This document shows positions 9,169 to 18,582 of a stretch of 64,000 bases of DNA, piece by piece. The stretch covers positions 496,001-560,000 of the forward strand of contig CAVVTR010000009.1 in NCBI GenBank assembly GCA_963751245.1, in the 5' to 3' direction. Below the pieces are notes generated by a model that made no database searches, was not told the origin of the DNA, and saw only the letters and a program-made list of their open reading frames with translations. Position 1 is the stretch's first letter. Each line of letters opens with the position of its first letter. The stretch comes from CAVVTR01 sp963751245. Lineage in GTDB: Bacteria > Acidobacteriota > Thermoanaerobaculia > Thermoanaerobaculales > Thermoanaerobaculaceae. A program made the translations under genes and the position numbers.

Positions 9169-9747
9169 ATGCCAGACACAGACTCCGCCAAGCGCGTCTC
9201 TCGGCGGGGGCAGAACCAGCGAGCGGCCGACGTGGCCGCGCTACGAGCAAGGGTTGCCGAGCTCGAGACCGCCCTCGATCAGTCCGTAGGCCGTAACCGC
9301 GACCTCCAGGTCGAGGCCGGGCGGCTCTACGCGATTCTGGACGCGGTCCCGGGGTGGGTCTCCTTCATCGACAGCGAGCAGAGGTACTGCCTCACCAACT
9401 GGGTCGGCGGTGACGAGGGCGTCGCTCCGCCGGACAGGGTCGCGGGCCGTTTCGTGAGCGACGTGCTCGACCGGGAGGCGTACCGCGCGATCCGCGGCGA
9501 TCTCGAGCGCTCGCTCCGCGGCGAGGCAATCGCCCGGGACACGACCGTCCCGCTTCGGGGGAAGCAGGTGGCGAGCTTCCGAGCCACCTACACCCCACAC
9601 CGTGCGGAAGACGGCTCGATCGATGGCGTCGTCATCGTGGTCGGCCGGGTCGAGGACCTCAAGCGGCCGGCGAGCCCGTACCGGCTCGCGGACGAAATCC
9701 GGCCTGCGGAGCCGGTGCGGGGCAAGCCGGCAGGAGCGCTGCCATGA
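9169..9747 (+). CDS. PAS domain protein, stand-alone
   Basis: A 192-residue soluble protein with a coiled coil at about 20-55 (ALRARVAELETALDQSVGRN) and one PAS domain (LYAILDAVPGWVSFIDSEQR to DGVVIVVGRVEDLKR). There is no kinase, cyclase or DNA-binding domain. Start chosen at 9169 because GGAGG lies 7 bases upstream; an in-frame ATG at 9052 would add 39 residues with no family support. The stop overlaps the next ATG (9744), so it is coupled to the hybrid kinase and may act as its input partner. An AT-richer promoter-like stretch lies at 9070-9120. Confidence 0.8.
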   Translation: MPDTDSAKRVSRRGQNQRAADVAALRARVAELETALDQSVGRNRDLQVEAGRLYAILDAVPGWVSFIDSEQRYCLTNWVGGDEGVAPPDRVAGRFVSDVLDREAYRAIRGDLERSLRGEAIARDTTVPLRGKQVASFRATYTPHRAEDGSIDGVVIVVGRVEDLKRPASPYRLADEIRPAEPVRGKPAGALP

Positions 9748-12488
9748 GCGCCGCGACGGACCGCCCGGTCTCTTCCGAGCGCCGTCCACCGGGTGCGAGC
9801 GATTCCCCGCCGGGCGACCGGCTGCTGGTCGTGGAGGACAGCGCGGCCCAGGCGCTGCAGCTCAAGGAGCTTCTCGAGGCAGAGGGGTATGTGGTCGGGG
9901 TCGCGACGACCGGGGCGGAAGCGCTCGCCATGCTGGCCGAGCACCTCCCCAAGGCAGTGTTGAGCGATGTCCTCATGCCGGGCATGGACGGCTACGATCT
10001 GTGCCGGAAGATCAAGGCAGACCTCTCGCTGGCCGGCGTCCCGGTCCTCCTCGTGACCGGCTTGTCCGATCCGGGCGACGTCATCATGGCGCTGGAGTGT
10101 GGAGCCGACGCCTTCATCACCAAGCCGTACCGCAAGGAGGATCTGATCGAGCGTATCCGGTTGAGCCTCGCCGATGACGGGGTTCATGGCGAGGACCCGG
10201 CCGACAGGGGTGTCGAGATCTCCTTCGCCGGCCGCCGCCACCGCATCAGCTCCGGGCGCCAGCAGATCCTCAACCTGTTGCTCTCCACCTTCGCAGCGGC
10301 CGTGCTCAGGAACCTCGATCTCGAGCGGGCGCGCGAGGAGCTCGAGGCGCTCAACGCGACACTCGACGAGGAAGTCCTCAAGCACGCCGGGGCGCTGGTC
10401 ACCTCCGAGCTGCGATATCGGCGGCTCTTCGAGGCCGCCCAGGACGGTATCCTGATCCTCGACGCCGCAACCGGCGCGATCACCGACGTCAATCCGTACC
10501 TGGCGAACCTGCTCGGTCTCCGGAGCGACCAGATCATCGGTCAGTATCCCTGGGACCTCGGGCCCTTCCGGAACATCCTGGCCACCCGGGACGCGCTCGC
10601 CGAGGTGCAGGAGAAGGGCTACGTCCGCTACGAGAACCTGCCGCTCGAGGCGAGCGACGGGAGCCTGGTTCCGGTGGAGTTCGTGAGCAACTCCTACATG
10701 GTCGACGGTCGGGCCGTGATCCAGTGCAACATCCGCGACATCAGCGATCGCCGGCAGGCGGAACGGCGGGACGCGCTCACGCGCGACGTGCTGAGGGCAC
10801 TGAACAGCTCCGGAGACACCGCGGAGACCATCCGCGAGATCCTGGCGCTGGTCAAGGAGCAGTGCGGCATCGAGGCGGTGGGCCTCCGCCTGGACGACGG
10901 CGACGACTTTCCCTACGTGGAGACCAGCGGCTTCCCCGGGGAGTTCGTGGAGAAAGAGCGCTTTCTCTGCGAGCGTGACGGGGACGGGGGGTGTGTCCAC
11001 GACCCGCAAGGCAGGCCGGTCCTCGAGTGCATGTGCGGCAACGTCATCCGCGGCCGGACCGACCCGGCGCTTCCGTTCTTCACGGAGGGCGGCAGCTTCT
11101 GGTGCAACAGCACCACCGACCTGCTGGCAGCGACCACGGTGGAGGGCCGCCAGTCGCACACCCGCAACCACTGCAACGGAGCAGGCTATGAGTCGGTCGC
11201 GCTGATCCCCCTTCGTGTGGGTGACGAGATCCTCGGCCTGTTGCAGCTCAACGACCACCGGCGAGGCCGGTTCAGTCCGAAAACGATCGGCTTCTTCGAA
11301 GCGCTGTGCGGCAGCATCGCAATCGGGCTCGCCCGCAGACGGGCCCATGAGGCGCTGGTGCGAAGCCAGGGGCAGCTCGTCCAGGCGCAGAAGATGGAGG
11401 CGGTGGGGCGGCTGGCGGGAGGGGTGGCGCACGACTTCAACAACGTCCTGCAGGTGTTGCTGTCCAACGTGGAGACGCTCGGTCTCGACGCGGCCCCGGC
11501 GACCGTGGCAGGCGCGGTGAGGGAGATGGAGGGCCAGATCAGGCGCGGCGCGGACATGACAAAGCAGCTCCTGTTGTTCTCGCGCCGGCAACAGGCGGAG
11601 CGGGTGCGGCTGGATCTGGGCGAGCTCGCGACCGCGACCGGCGTGCTGCTACGCCGGCTCATCCCGAAGAACGTCCGGCTGACCGTCGAGACGGCGTCGG
11701 CGCCGATCTGGGTGGATGTCGCCGCGGTGCAGCTCCAGCAGGTCCTGATGAATCTGGCGGTCAACGCGAACGACGCGATGCCGGACGGCGGAACGTTGAC
11801 CATTCGCGTGTACACGGAGCCCGGCGCGGCGGTGGCGGAGGTCATCGACACCGGCGACGGGATGGACGCAGCGGCGCGGGAGCACCTGTTCGATCCTTTC
11901 TTCACGACAAAGCAGGCGGGGGACGGCTCGGGGCTGGGCCTCGCGGTGGTTCACGGAATCATCGATGAGCACGGCGGACGGATCGAGGTCGAAAGCGTCC
12001 CGGGCGAGGGCAGCCGATTTCGCGTCATCCTGCCGGCGATGCCGCCTCCACCAGGGGAAGCGCCCGAGGCGGCAGGCGCCGTGGCGCTGCCTCGCGGCCA
12101 CGGCGAGCGGATCCTCGTCGTGGACGACGAGGAGGGTGCCCGCAACGGTCTGAGCCGGCTGCTGACGATGTTGGGCTACGAGGTCAGCGGTGTGGCCACC
12201 GGAGAGGAGGCGGGCGCGCTGCCGGTCGAACCGGTACCCGACCTCCTCCTCACCGACCTCACGCTTCCGGGGATCGGTGGGGCCGCCCTCGCAGTGGGCC
12301 TGCGCGACCGCTGGCCCGACATGAAGGTCGTGCTGATGTCGGGTTACGCCAGGGCCGAGATGCTCCGCGGCAGTGCCGGCGCGGGAGACGCGTGTCTCCT
12401 GCAGAAGCCTTTCGACGCGGCCACCCTCGCGCGGGCGGTGGAGTCGTCGCTCGGCGGCGCGGCACGACATGACGAGGCAACACCATGA
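9744..12488 (+). CDS. Hybrid sensor histidine kinase (REC-PAS-GAF-HisKA-HATPase-REC)
   Basis: A 914-residue soluble hybrid kinase. Receiver 1 covers about 26-140 (Asp75 in LSDVLMPGMDGYD; Lys in ITKPY). PAS is at about 228-345. A Cys-rich GAF follows at about 350-535, with FLCERDGDGGCVHD, LECMCGNV, GSFWCNS and RNHCNGAGYESVALIPLR. The HisKA box is GGVAHDFNNVLQVLL (His about 563), then the HATPase (LMNLAVNANDAM, DTGDGMD, GSGLGLAVVHGI). Receiver 2 starts at about 790 (LLTDLTLPGIGG, LLQKPF). It overlaps both neighbours by four bases. No output protein is visible, so phosphoryl flow may pass to or from the second hybrid kinase. Confidence 0.93.
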   Translation: MSAATDRPVSSERRPPGASDSPPGDRLLVVEDSAAQALQLKELLEAEGYVVGVATTGAEALAMLAEHLPKAVLSDVLMPGMDGYDLCRKIKADLSLAGVPVLLVTGLSDPGDVIMALECGADAFITKPYRKEDLIERIRLSLADDGVHGEDPADRGVEISFAGRRHRISSGRQQILNLLLSTFAAAVLRNLDLERAREELEALNATLDEEVLKHAGALVTSELRYRRLFEAAQDGILILDAATGAITDVNPYLANLLGLRSDQIIGQYPWDLGPFRNILATRDALAEVQEKGYVRYENLPLEASDGSLVPVEFVSNSYMVDGRAVIQCNIRDISDRRQAERRDALTRDVLRALNSSGDTAETIREILALVKEQCGIEAVGLRLDDGDDFPYVETSGFPGEFVEKERFLCERDGDGGCVHDPQGRPVLECMCGNVIRGRTDPALPFFTEGGSFWCNSTTDLLAATTVEGRQSHTRNHCNGAGYESVALIPLRVGDEILGLLQLNDHRRGRFSPKTIGFFEALCGSIAIGLARRRAHEALVRSQGQLVQAQKMEAVGRLAGGVAHDFNNVLQVLLSNVETLGLDAAPATVAGAVREMEGQIRRGADMTKQLLLFSRRQQAERVRLDLGELATATGVLLRRLIPKNVRLTVETASAPIWVDVAAVQLQQVLMNLAVNANDAMPDGGTLTIRVYTEPGAAVAEVIDTGDGMDAAAREHLFDPFFTTKQAGDGSGLGLAVVHGIIDEHGGRIEVESVPGEGSRFRVILPAMPPPPGEAPEAAGAVALPRGHGERILVVDDEEGARNGLSRLLTMLGYEVSGVATGEEAGALPVEPVPDLLLTDLTLPGIGGAALAVGLRDRWPDMKVVLMSGYARAEMLRGSAGAGDACLLQKPFDAATLARAVESSLGGAARHDEATP

Positions 12489-15106
12489 GCGACCATTCGA
12501 CCCCTCCCGCAGTGGCGAGCGATCTGCGCCGGAAAGCGGGGGCCCAGGCCCGGGAGGACGTCCTGAAGACTGCCGGGAGCTTCGGCACGCTCTCGCTCGA
12601 GCAGCAACTGCGGGTGATTCACGAGCTGCAGGTGCACGGGCTCGAGCTGGAGCAGCAGAACGAGGAGCTTCGCGGCGTCCAGACCCGGCGTGACGAAGCG
12701 CGGGACCGCTACCTCGACCTCTACGACCGGGCCACGGTGGGCTACGTGGCGATCGGCGAAGAAGGCGTGATCCTGGAAGCGAACCTCACCGCCGAGGAGA
12801 TGCTGGGCGTCGCCCGAGGTGTCCTGGTCGGGCAGCCGATGTCGGACCTGGTGATGCCCGCGGACTGGGACACCTGCTCCGGCAAGGTGGAGCGGCTCTT
12901 CGTGGACGGGCTGACGGAGGAGTGCGAGGTGCGGCTGCGGCGCCGGGACGGCTCGCACTTCTGGGCCCGGATCAATATCAGGGCCGGGGAAGGGAGCGGC
13001 GGTGCCCGCATCGGGCGGGCTGTGGTGACCGACATCGACGAGCGGCGGCGGGCGGAGGAGGCGCTGCAGAGCTCGTGGCAGATGATCGAAGGAATCGTAA
13101 ACTCCATCCCCGCGAGGATCTTCTGGAAGGACAGGGACCTCGTCTACCTGGGCTGCAACCTGGCCTTCGCGCGCGATGCAGGCTTTGCAGGTCCGGAAGA
13201 GATCATCGGGAAGGACGACTTCCAGCTGGCGTGGCGCGAGGACGCGGAAGCCTATCGCAGCGACGACCGCCAGGTCATCGAGAGCGGCCGCCCCAAGCTG
13301 CTCATCGAGGAATCCCAGACGACCCCCGAAGGCAAGGTCATCGAGCTTCTCACGAGCAAGAGTCCTCTGCGCGACTCGGAGGGTGGGATCACCGGCGTGC
13401 TCGGGACCTACGTGGACGTCACCGAGCGCAGGCATACGGAGAACGCGCTCAAGCTGTTCCGCGAACTGGTGGATCATGTCAGCGACACCGTCGAGGTGAT
13501 CGACCCGGAGACGTTCTCCTTCATCGATGGGAACACGCAGGCGTGGAGCAGTCTCGGCTACACGCGCGAGGAGTTCCTGACGCTCAAGGTCTGGGACATC
13601 GATCCGAACCCCATCGTGTCTGCAGGCATGGACTGGGCGGAATCGGGAGCGAAAAGCGGCTCCGTCGTCCACGAGAGCGTCCACCGGCGGAAGGACGGAT
13701 CGGTCTTTCCAGTCGAGGTCAACGTCGAATTCGTTCAGCTCGACCGGCCCTATGTCGTCAGCGTGGCTCGCGACATCTCCGATCGTCGACAGGCGGCGGA
13801 GGCGCTCCGGGAGAGCGAGCTGCGCTACCGGACGTTCATCGACTCCAGCTCCGATCTGGTGTTCCTCAAGGACGAGTCGTTCCGCTACGTCATCAGCAAC
13901 GAGCGGAACAACGCTTTCCTCGGCCGCTCGGAGGCCGAGGTGCTCGGCCACACCGACTTCGACCTCATGTCCGGGGAGGCTGCCGAGGGTTGTCGTGCCA
14001 GCGACCAGGAAGCCCTCGAGCTGGGAGTGAGCGTCACCCGGGAGGAGGCCCTGGACCCGCGGAGCTACCAGACAGTCAAGTTCCCTGTTCCTCTCGCCGG
14101 GGGAGGCGTGGGCGTGGGCGGCTTCGTCCGCGACATCACCGAGCACAAGCAGGTGGAGTCGGCGCTGCGGAAGAGCGAGGCGCTCTACCGCCTGGTGGTG
14201 GAGTCCGCGCACGAGGGGGTCGTGGTTGTCCAGGACGGCCGGCTGATCTTTGCCAACCAAGTGATCACGGAGATCATGGGGTATGCCGCGGAGGAGCTCC
14301 GGGAGATCCCGTTCGCCGATCTGATTCACCCGGATGACCGGGCGAAGGCCGTCGGCCGGCATCTGCAGCGGCTCGCCGGTGAGGTGCCGTCCCCGGACCA
14401 CCATGCCTTTCGGGTCGTCACCAGGAGCGGGGACGCCAAGTGGATCGAGGCCAGCGCGGTCGTGATCGCCTGGAAGGGCCGGCCGGCGACGCTGAACTTC
14501 CTGACCGACCTGAGCGACCGGAAACGTGCCGAAGACATCCTCAAGGAGAGCGAGAGCCGGTTCCGAGCCGTGCTGGAGACGATACCCCTCCTCGCCGTTC
14601 TGCTGGATACGGAAGGCACGATCACCCTCTGCAACGAGGCGGCGCTCCAGCGCACGGGCTGGACGCGCGAGGAGGTCGTGGGCCGGAGCATCTTCGAGAT
14701 CTTCGTCCCGGTCGAGGCCCGCCGCGAGCTGATGGACGAGGTCTTCCTCCCGGCGGTAACCTCCGGAGAGTCCCCGCCCGCGCTCGTCACCGAGATCCTC
14801 ACCCGGTCCGGCGAGCGGCGTCTTGTCGGTTTGAGCACGACCGTCATCAAGGGCCTCGACGGTGAGGTGGTGGGAGTGGCCACCATCGGCGAGGACATCA
14901 CCGAGCGCACGAGCAGAGAAGAGACGATGGCGGACCAGCTGGCGGAGCTCCAGCGCTGGCAGGACGTGATGCTGGGGCGCGAGGACCGCATCCAGGAGCT
15001 CAAGCGAGAGGTCAACGATCTCATGAGCCGCGCGGGCGAGGCCCCGGCCTATCCCAGCGAGGACGCCTCCCCGGTGGTGTCCCGGGTTGAAGAGGCAGGG
15101 CCGTGA
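12485..15106 (+). CDS. Multi-PAS sensory protein without a kinase domain
   Basis: An 873-residue soluble protein built of about six PAS/PAC units (starting near residues 80, 195, 320, 450, 560 and 690), each ending with a typical linker such as VTDIDERRRAEEAL, YVDVTERRHTENAL, ARDISDRRQAAEAL, RDITEHKQVESAL, TDLSDRKRAEDIL and GEDITERTSREETM. The C-terminus is a coiled coil (LAELQRWQDVMLGREDRIQE) and a short acidic tail. No histidine-kinase, GGDEF, EAL or DNA-binding domain follows. ATGA and GTGA overlaps join it to the two hybrid kinases, so it probably works in trans with one of them. Confidence 0.88.
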   Translation: MSDHSTPPAVASDLRRKAGAQAREDVLKTAGSFGTLSLEQQLRVIHELQVHGLELEQQNEELRGVQTRRDEARDRYLDLYDRATVGYVAIGEEGVILEANLTAEEMLGVARGVLVGQPMSDLVMPADWDTCSGKVERLFVDGLTEECEVRLRRRDGSHFWARINIRAGEGSGGARIGRAVVTDIDERRRAEEALQSSWQMIEGIVNSIPARIFWKDRDLVYLGCNLAFARDAGFAGPEEIIGKDDFQLAWREDAEAYRSDDRQVIESGRPKLLIEESQTTPEGKVIELLTSKSPLRDSEGGITGVLGTYVDVTERRHTENALKLFRELVDHVSDTVEVIDPETFSFIDGNTQAWSSLGYTREEFLTLKVWDIDPNPIVSAGMDWAESGAKSGSVVHESVHRRKDGSVFPVEVNVEFVQLDRPYVVSVARDISDRRQAAEALRESELRYRTFIDSSSDLVFLKDESFRYVISNERNNAFLGRSEAEVLGHTDFDLMSGEAAEGCRASDQEALELGVSVTREEALDPRSYQTVKFPVPLAGGGVGVGGFVRDITEHKQVESALRKSEALYRLVVESAHEGVVVVQDGRLIFANQVITEIMGYAAEELREIPFADLIHPDDRAKAVGRHLQRLAGEVPSPDHHAFRVVTRSGDAKWIEASAVVIAWKGRPATLNFLTDLSDRKRAEDILKESESRFRAVLETIPLLAVLLDTEGTITLCNEAALQRTGWTREEVVGRSIFEIFVPVEARRELMDEVFLPAVTSGESPPALVTEILTRSGERRLVGLSTTVIKGLDGEVVGVATIGEDITERTSREETMADQLAELQRWQDVMLGREDRIQELKREVNDLMSRAGEAPAYPSEDASPVVSRVEEAGP

Positions 15107-17733
15107 GCGGAAGCCATCATCCTCTGCGAAGGGAAACGCCGCGGCCCCCCGAAACCGGCCGGCGCGGCACGAGCGAGAGAGCGACCGTCCTCGTGGCGGA
15201 CGGCGCTCCTGAATCGCTTGCGTTGGCGGTCGCGATCCTGAGGCGGGAGGGCTATCGCGTGATCCCCGTCGGCAGCGGCGGGCTTGCGTTGGCGGCCGCG
15301 ACCGCCAATTCTCCGGAGCTGATTCTCCTGGACATCCACATCGAGGGTCCGGGAGGGCTCGAGGTGTGCCGTCGGCTCAAGGCGCAGGAGGCGACGCGGC
15401 ACATTCCCGTCATTCTCATGAGTGCGTACGCCGACGCGCAGGATCGGGCGGGATGGTCGGAGCTGGGTGCGGCGGATCACGTCAGCAGGCCGTTCCAGGA
15501 CGGCGAGCTCCTCACCCGCGTCGAGACCCACCTGGCCCTGGTCCGGGCGCAGGCCGCGATCGTACGGCACGAGGCCGCGCTGCGCCGGGGCGACGAGATG
15601 TTGGAGCTCGAGGTCCTCGCGCACCAGAAGGTTACCGAGGACCTGAGGCTGAGCCTCGAGCGGGCCGACCGCACCCGCAGGGGAATGCTCGGCGCCCTGG
15701 AAGACGAGAGACTGGCGCGGGACAGATCCCGCCGGCAGACCGCCGTCACGGAGGCGGTCAACCGTCTTCTGAAGAACTCGCTGGTGAGCGGGATGCCTGC
15801 TGCGATGGCCCGCGTCTGCCTCTCGGAGGCGAAGAGGCTGACCGGCAGCGAGATCGGGTGGTTCGGAGAGGTCACTCCAACGGGCCGGCTCGACTTCACC
15901 TCCATGACCGGATCTGATCCGGAGGGCGTCGCGACCACCGGGGACTCGATCGCGGCAATCCGTCGTGTCGAGTCCAACGGCGTGTTCGCTCGGGTGCTCG
16001 AGGCGGGTGAATCGTTGCTCACGAACCACCTCGAGTCCCAAGCGGATCAGCGGGGGCCTCCGACCGGACCCGCGCGGCTGGCCGCCCTTCTCGCAGTCGC
16101 GCTGAGACGGGACGGCGCGACCGTGGGCGTGATTGTGCTGGCCAACAGTCCCTCGGGCTATTCGCCGGACGACCAGGGTGCCATCGAGGCACTCTCCACC
16201 ACCCTCTCGCTGGCCCTTCGACGCATCCGGGCCGAGGCAGCGCTGCGCCTGAGGGATTCTGCCCTCCAGGCAGCAGCGAATGCCATCTTCATCACCGACT
16301 CTCAGGGCCGGATCGAGTGGTCCAACGCCTCGTTCGCGAAGCTGAGCGGGTACGCGGCGAACGAGGTCCGTGGCAAGAGCCCCCGGATTCTGAAGTCCGG
16401 CGTTCACGATAGTGCGTTCTACAAGCAGATGTGGGCCACCATCACCTCGGGCGCGGTGTGGCAGGGCGAGGTGGTCAACCGGCGGAGGGACGGCGCGTTC
16501 TATGCGGAGGAGATGACCATCACACCGGTTCGGGACGAGGCGGGGACCATCCGCCACTACATCGCCGTCAAGCAGGACATCTCCGGGCGGAAACAGGCAG
16601 AGGCGGCTCTCGAGCAGAGCAGAGCCCAGCTCGTCGAAGCTCAGAAGCTCGAGGCCGTGGGGCGTCTCGCGGGGGGCGTCGCCCACGACTTCAACAACAT
16701 CCTGCAGGTCTTGCTGTCTCAGGTCGAGACGCTCAAGATCGCCTCCGAGGCGGACGTGCCGACCGAGGCGGTGGAGGAGATCGAGGCCAACATCAGGCGC
16801 GGTGCAAGGCTCACCAGCCAGCTGCTGCTCTTCTCGCGCCGCCAGGCGGTCGACAGGAAGCGGGTCAACCTGGGCGAAGTGGTGGGAGACATGGTCGGCC
16901 TGCTGCGGCGGCTCCTCCCTGCGAACGTGCGCCTCGGCCTGGAGATCGCCCCGGATCCCCTGTGGGTGGACGCCGACGCCGGGCAGCTCCAGCAGGTCCT
17001 GATGAACCTCGCGGTCAACGCCAGGGACGCCATGCAGGATGGTGGCATCTTGACCGTACGGACGAGCGGAGCTGGAGGACGGACCGTGCTGGAGGTGGAG
17101 GATACGGGAGAGGGAATGGACGAGGCCACGCGGGTCCACCTGTTCGAGCCCTTCTTCACGACGAAAGCGCCGGGGAAGGGGACGGGACTCGGCCTGGCGG
17201 TGGCCCACGGTATCGTCGGGCAGCACGGTGGGTCCATGGAAGTGAGCACAACGCCGGGAACAGGAAGCCGGTTCAGGGTCCTCCTGCCGGCGGTGCCGGC
17301 GCCGATACCGCAGGAGCCGGGAACCGTGCCCGGCGGCGAAGCGGAGGTACCCCGCGGGAATGGCGAGCGGGTGCTCATCGTGGAGGACGAGGAGGGGGCA
17401 CGCAACGGGTTCGCGAAGGGCCTCGGGTTGCTCGGCTACCACGTGACCGCCGTCGGCAGCGGCGAGGAGACCGACGCGCTGCCGGACGAGCCCGCGCCCG
17501 ACCTGCTCCTCTCCGACCTCATGCTCCCGGGCATCTCCGGACCGGAGCTGGCCGGGCGTCTCCGCGACCGCTGGCCGGCCATGGCGGTCGTGCTGATGTC
17601 CGGGTGCAGCGAAGACGAGATCCTGAACCGCTCCATCGAAGAGGGAACGGTCCACTTCCTGCAGAAGCCTTTCGGCATGCACGCCCTCGCCCGCATGGTC
17701 CGCGCCGGTCTGGCGTCTCCCGGCGCGGCGTGA
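15103..17733 (+). CDS. Hybrid sensor histidine kinase (REC-GAF-PAS-HisKA-HATPase-REC)
   Basis: An 876-residue soluble hybrid kinase with a GTG start overlapping the previous stop. Receiver 1 (about 25-150) has the Asp in LILLDIHIEGPGG but lacks the usual Lys: the motif reads ADHVSRPF. A coiled coil, a GAF domain (about 215-375) and a PAS domain (NAIFITDSQGRIEWSNASFA) follow. The kinase box is GGVAHDFNNILQVLL (His about 528), with N box LMNLAVNARDAM and G boxes GTGLGLAVAHGI. Receiver 2 is LLLSDLMLPGISG with LQKPF. It closely resembles the kinase at 9744-12488 in its catalytic half, so the two are likely paralogues. Confidence 0.93.
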   Translation: MSGSHHPLRRETPRPPETGRRGTSERATVLVADGAPESLALAVAILRREGYRVIPVGSGGLALAAATANSPELILLDIHIEGPGGLEVCRRLKAQEATRHIPVILMSAYADAQDRAGWSELGAADHVSRPFQDGELLTRVETHLALVRAQAAIVRHEAALRRGDEMLELEVLAHQKVTEDLRLSLERADRTRRGMLGALEDERLARDRSRRQTAVTEAVNRLLKNSLVSGMPAAMARVCLSEAKRLTGSEIGWFGEVTPTGRLDFTSMTGSDPEGVATTGDSIAAIRRVESNGVFARVLEAGESLLTNHLESQADQRGPPTGPARLAALLAVALRRDGATVGVIVLANSPSGYSPDDQGAIEALSTTLSLALRRIRAEAALRLRDSALQAAANAIFITDSQGRIEWSNASFAKLSGYAANEVRGKSPRILKSGVHDSAFYKQMWATITSGAVWQGEVVNRRRDGAFYAEEMTITPVRDEAGTIRHYIAVKQDISGRKQAEAALEQSRAQLVEAQKLEAVGRLAGGVAHDFNNILQVLLSQVETLKIASEADVPTEAVEEIEANIRRGARLTSQLLLFSRRQAVDRKRVNLGEVVGDMVGLLRRLLPANVRLGLEIAPDPLWVDADAGQLQQVLMNLAVNARDAMQDGGILTVRTSGAGGRTVLEVEDTGEGMDEATRVHLFEPFFTTKAPGKGTGLGLAVAHGIVGQHGGSMEVSTTPGTGSRFRVLLPAVPAPIPQEPGTVPGGEAEVPRGNGERVLIVEDEEGARNGFAKGLGLLGYHVTAVGSGEETDALPDEPAPDLLLSDLMLPGISGPELAGRLRDRWPAMAVVLMSGCSEDEILNRSIEEGTVHFLQKPFGMHALARMVRAGLASPGAA

Positions 17734-17848
17734 TTCCTGCGCGGGGCTGCCGGTCGCTGCGTACGGCGCCGCCGGCCCACTCCGGGTGGCATGCGGCCCC
17801 GGCGGGGCATGGTTGATGTACCATGATCTCAAGACAAAGGGAGGCCCG

Positions 17849-18559
17849 ATGGAGGAACAGCCTCAGGGATGTGGACGCGTCACCGGAGCCGTCCTGGGCG
17901 AGCCTGCGCCCGGCGCTTCCGAGCCGCCCGCACAGGACAAGGCCAGGGAGGTGAGCATGACGGCACGGGTCGGCCAGAAGGCGCCGGACTTCAACGCCCC
18001 CGCCTTCTACCGGGGGACATTCACCAACGTGCAGCTGTCGAAGTACTTCGGGAAGTGGATCCTGCTCTGCTTCTACCCGGGTGACTTCACCTTCGTTTGA
18101 GCGACCGAGGTGTCGGCGGTCGCCGACAAATACAGCGAGCTTCAGGATCTCGGCGTCGAGGTGTTCTCGGTCAGCGTGGACAGCCACTTCGTGCACAAGA
18201 TGTGGAACGACCACGAGCTGACGAAGATGGTCGAGGGCGGCGTGCCCTTCCACATGCTGTCGGACCAGGCCGGCAACATCGGCCGGGCGTACGGCGTCTA
18301 CGACGAGGGCCAGGGCATCGAGCTGCGGGGGCGGTTCATCATCGACCCCGACGGCATCGTCCAGGCGATGGAGGTGCTCACGCCTCCGGTGGGCCGCAAG
18401 TTCGCCGAGACGGTTCGGCAGATCCAGGCGTACCAGCTGGTCCGCGCCAGCAAGGGCACCGAGGCCACCCCGGCGGGCTGGATGCCCGGCGAGGCGGTGC
18501 TCAAGCCCGGGCCCGACCTGGTGGGCAACGTCTGGAAGGTGTGGAAGCCCCACGAGTAG
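17849..18559 (+). CDS. Selenocysteine-containing peroxiredoxin (PrxU-like, AhpC/TSA family)
   Basis: A 236-residue thiol/selenol peroxidase when TGA at 18098-18100 is read as selenocysteine (Sec84). The peroxidatic motif is FYPGDFTFVU followed by ATEVSAVADKY, where Cys-type enzymes have FTFVC. Family blocks continue in the same frame after the TGA: VEVFSVSVDSHFVHKMWND, GVPFHMLSDQAG, GRFIIDPDGIVQAMEV, and a C-terminal KPGPDLVGNVWKVWKPHE. The N-terminal extension (MEEQPQGCGRV) starts after AAAGGGAGG; an internal ATG at 17957 also has a good ribosome site (GGGAGGTGA) and gives the classical start. The enzyme reduces peroxides in the cytoplasm. Its synthesis requires SelA/B/C/D, not in this window. 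Confidence 0.92.
18101..18128 (+). promoter_or_regulatory. Bacterial SECIS element downstream of the Sec codon
   Basis: Directly after TGA (18098-18100) the message can form a 7-bp stem, TGTCGGC (18111-18117) with GCCGACA (18122-18128), closing a GGTC tetraloop at 18118-18121. The loop starts 17 nt after the TGA, inside the distance known for bacterial SECIS hairpins, and a GGU-type apical loop is the SelB-recognised feature of the E. coli fdhF element. A competing stem, GCGACCG/CGGTCGC (18101-18107 with 18117-18123), is too close to the codon. Confidence 0.8.
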
Positions 18560-18582
18560 CCGCGGCCGTGCGAAGGTGTTCC

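Noticed and set aside
15049..17832. 927-codon minus-strand frame
   Set aside because: Complementary to a well-supported hybrid kinase; the protein is Arg/His/Leu-rich without domains.
18098..18100. Nonsense mutation in an ordinary peroxiredoxin
   Set aside because: The TGA is exactly at the catalytic position, the SECIS-like hairpin is correctly spaced, and the downstream frame is fully intact.
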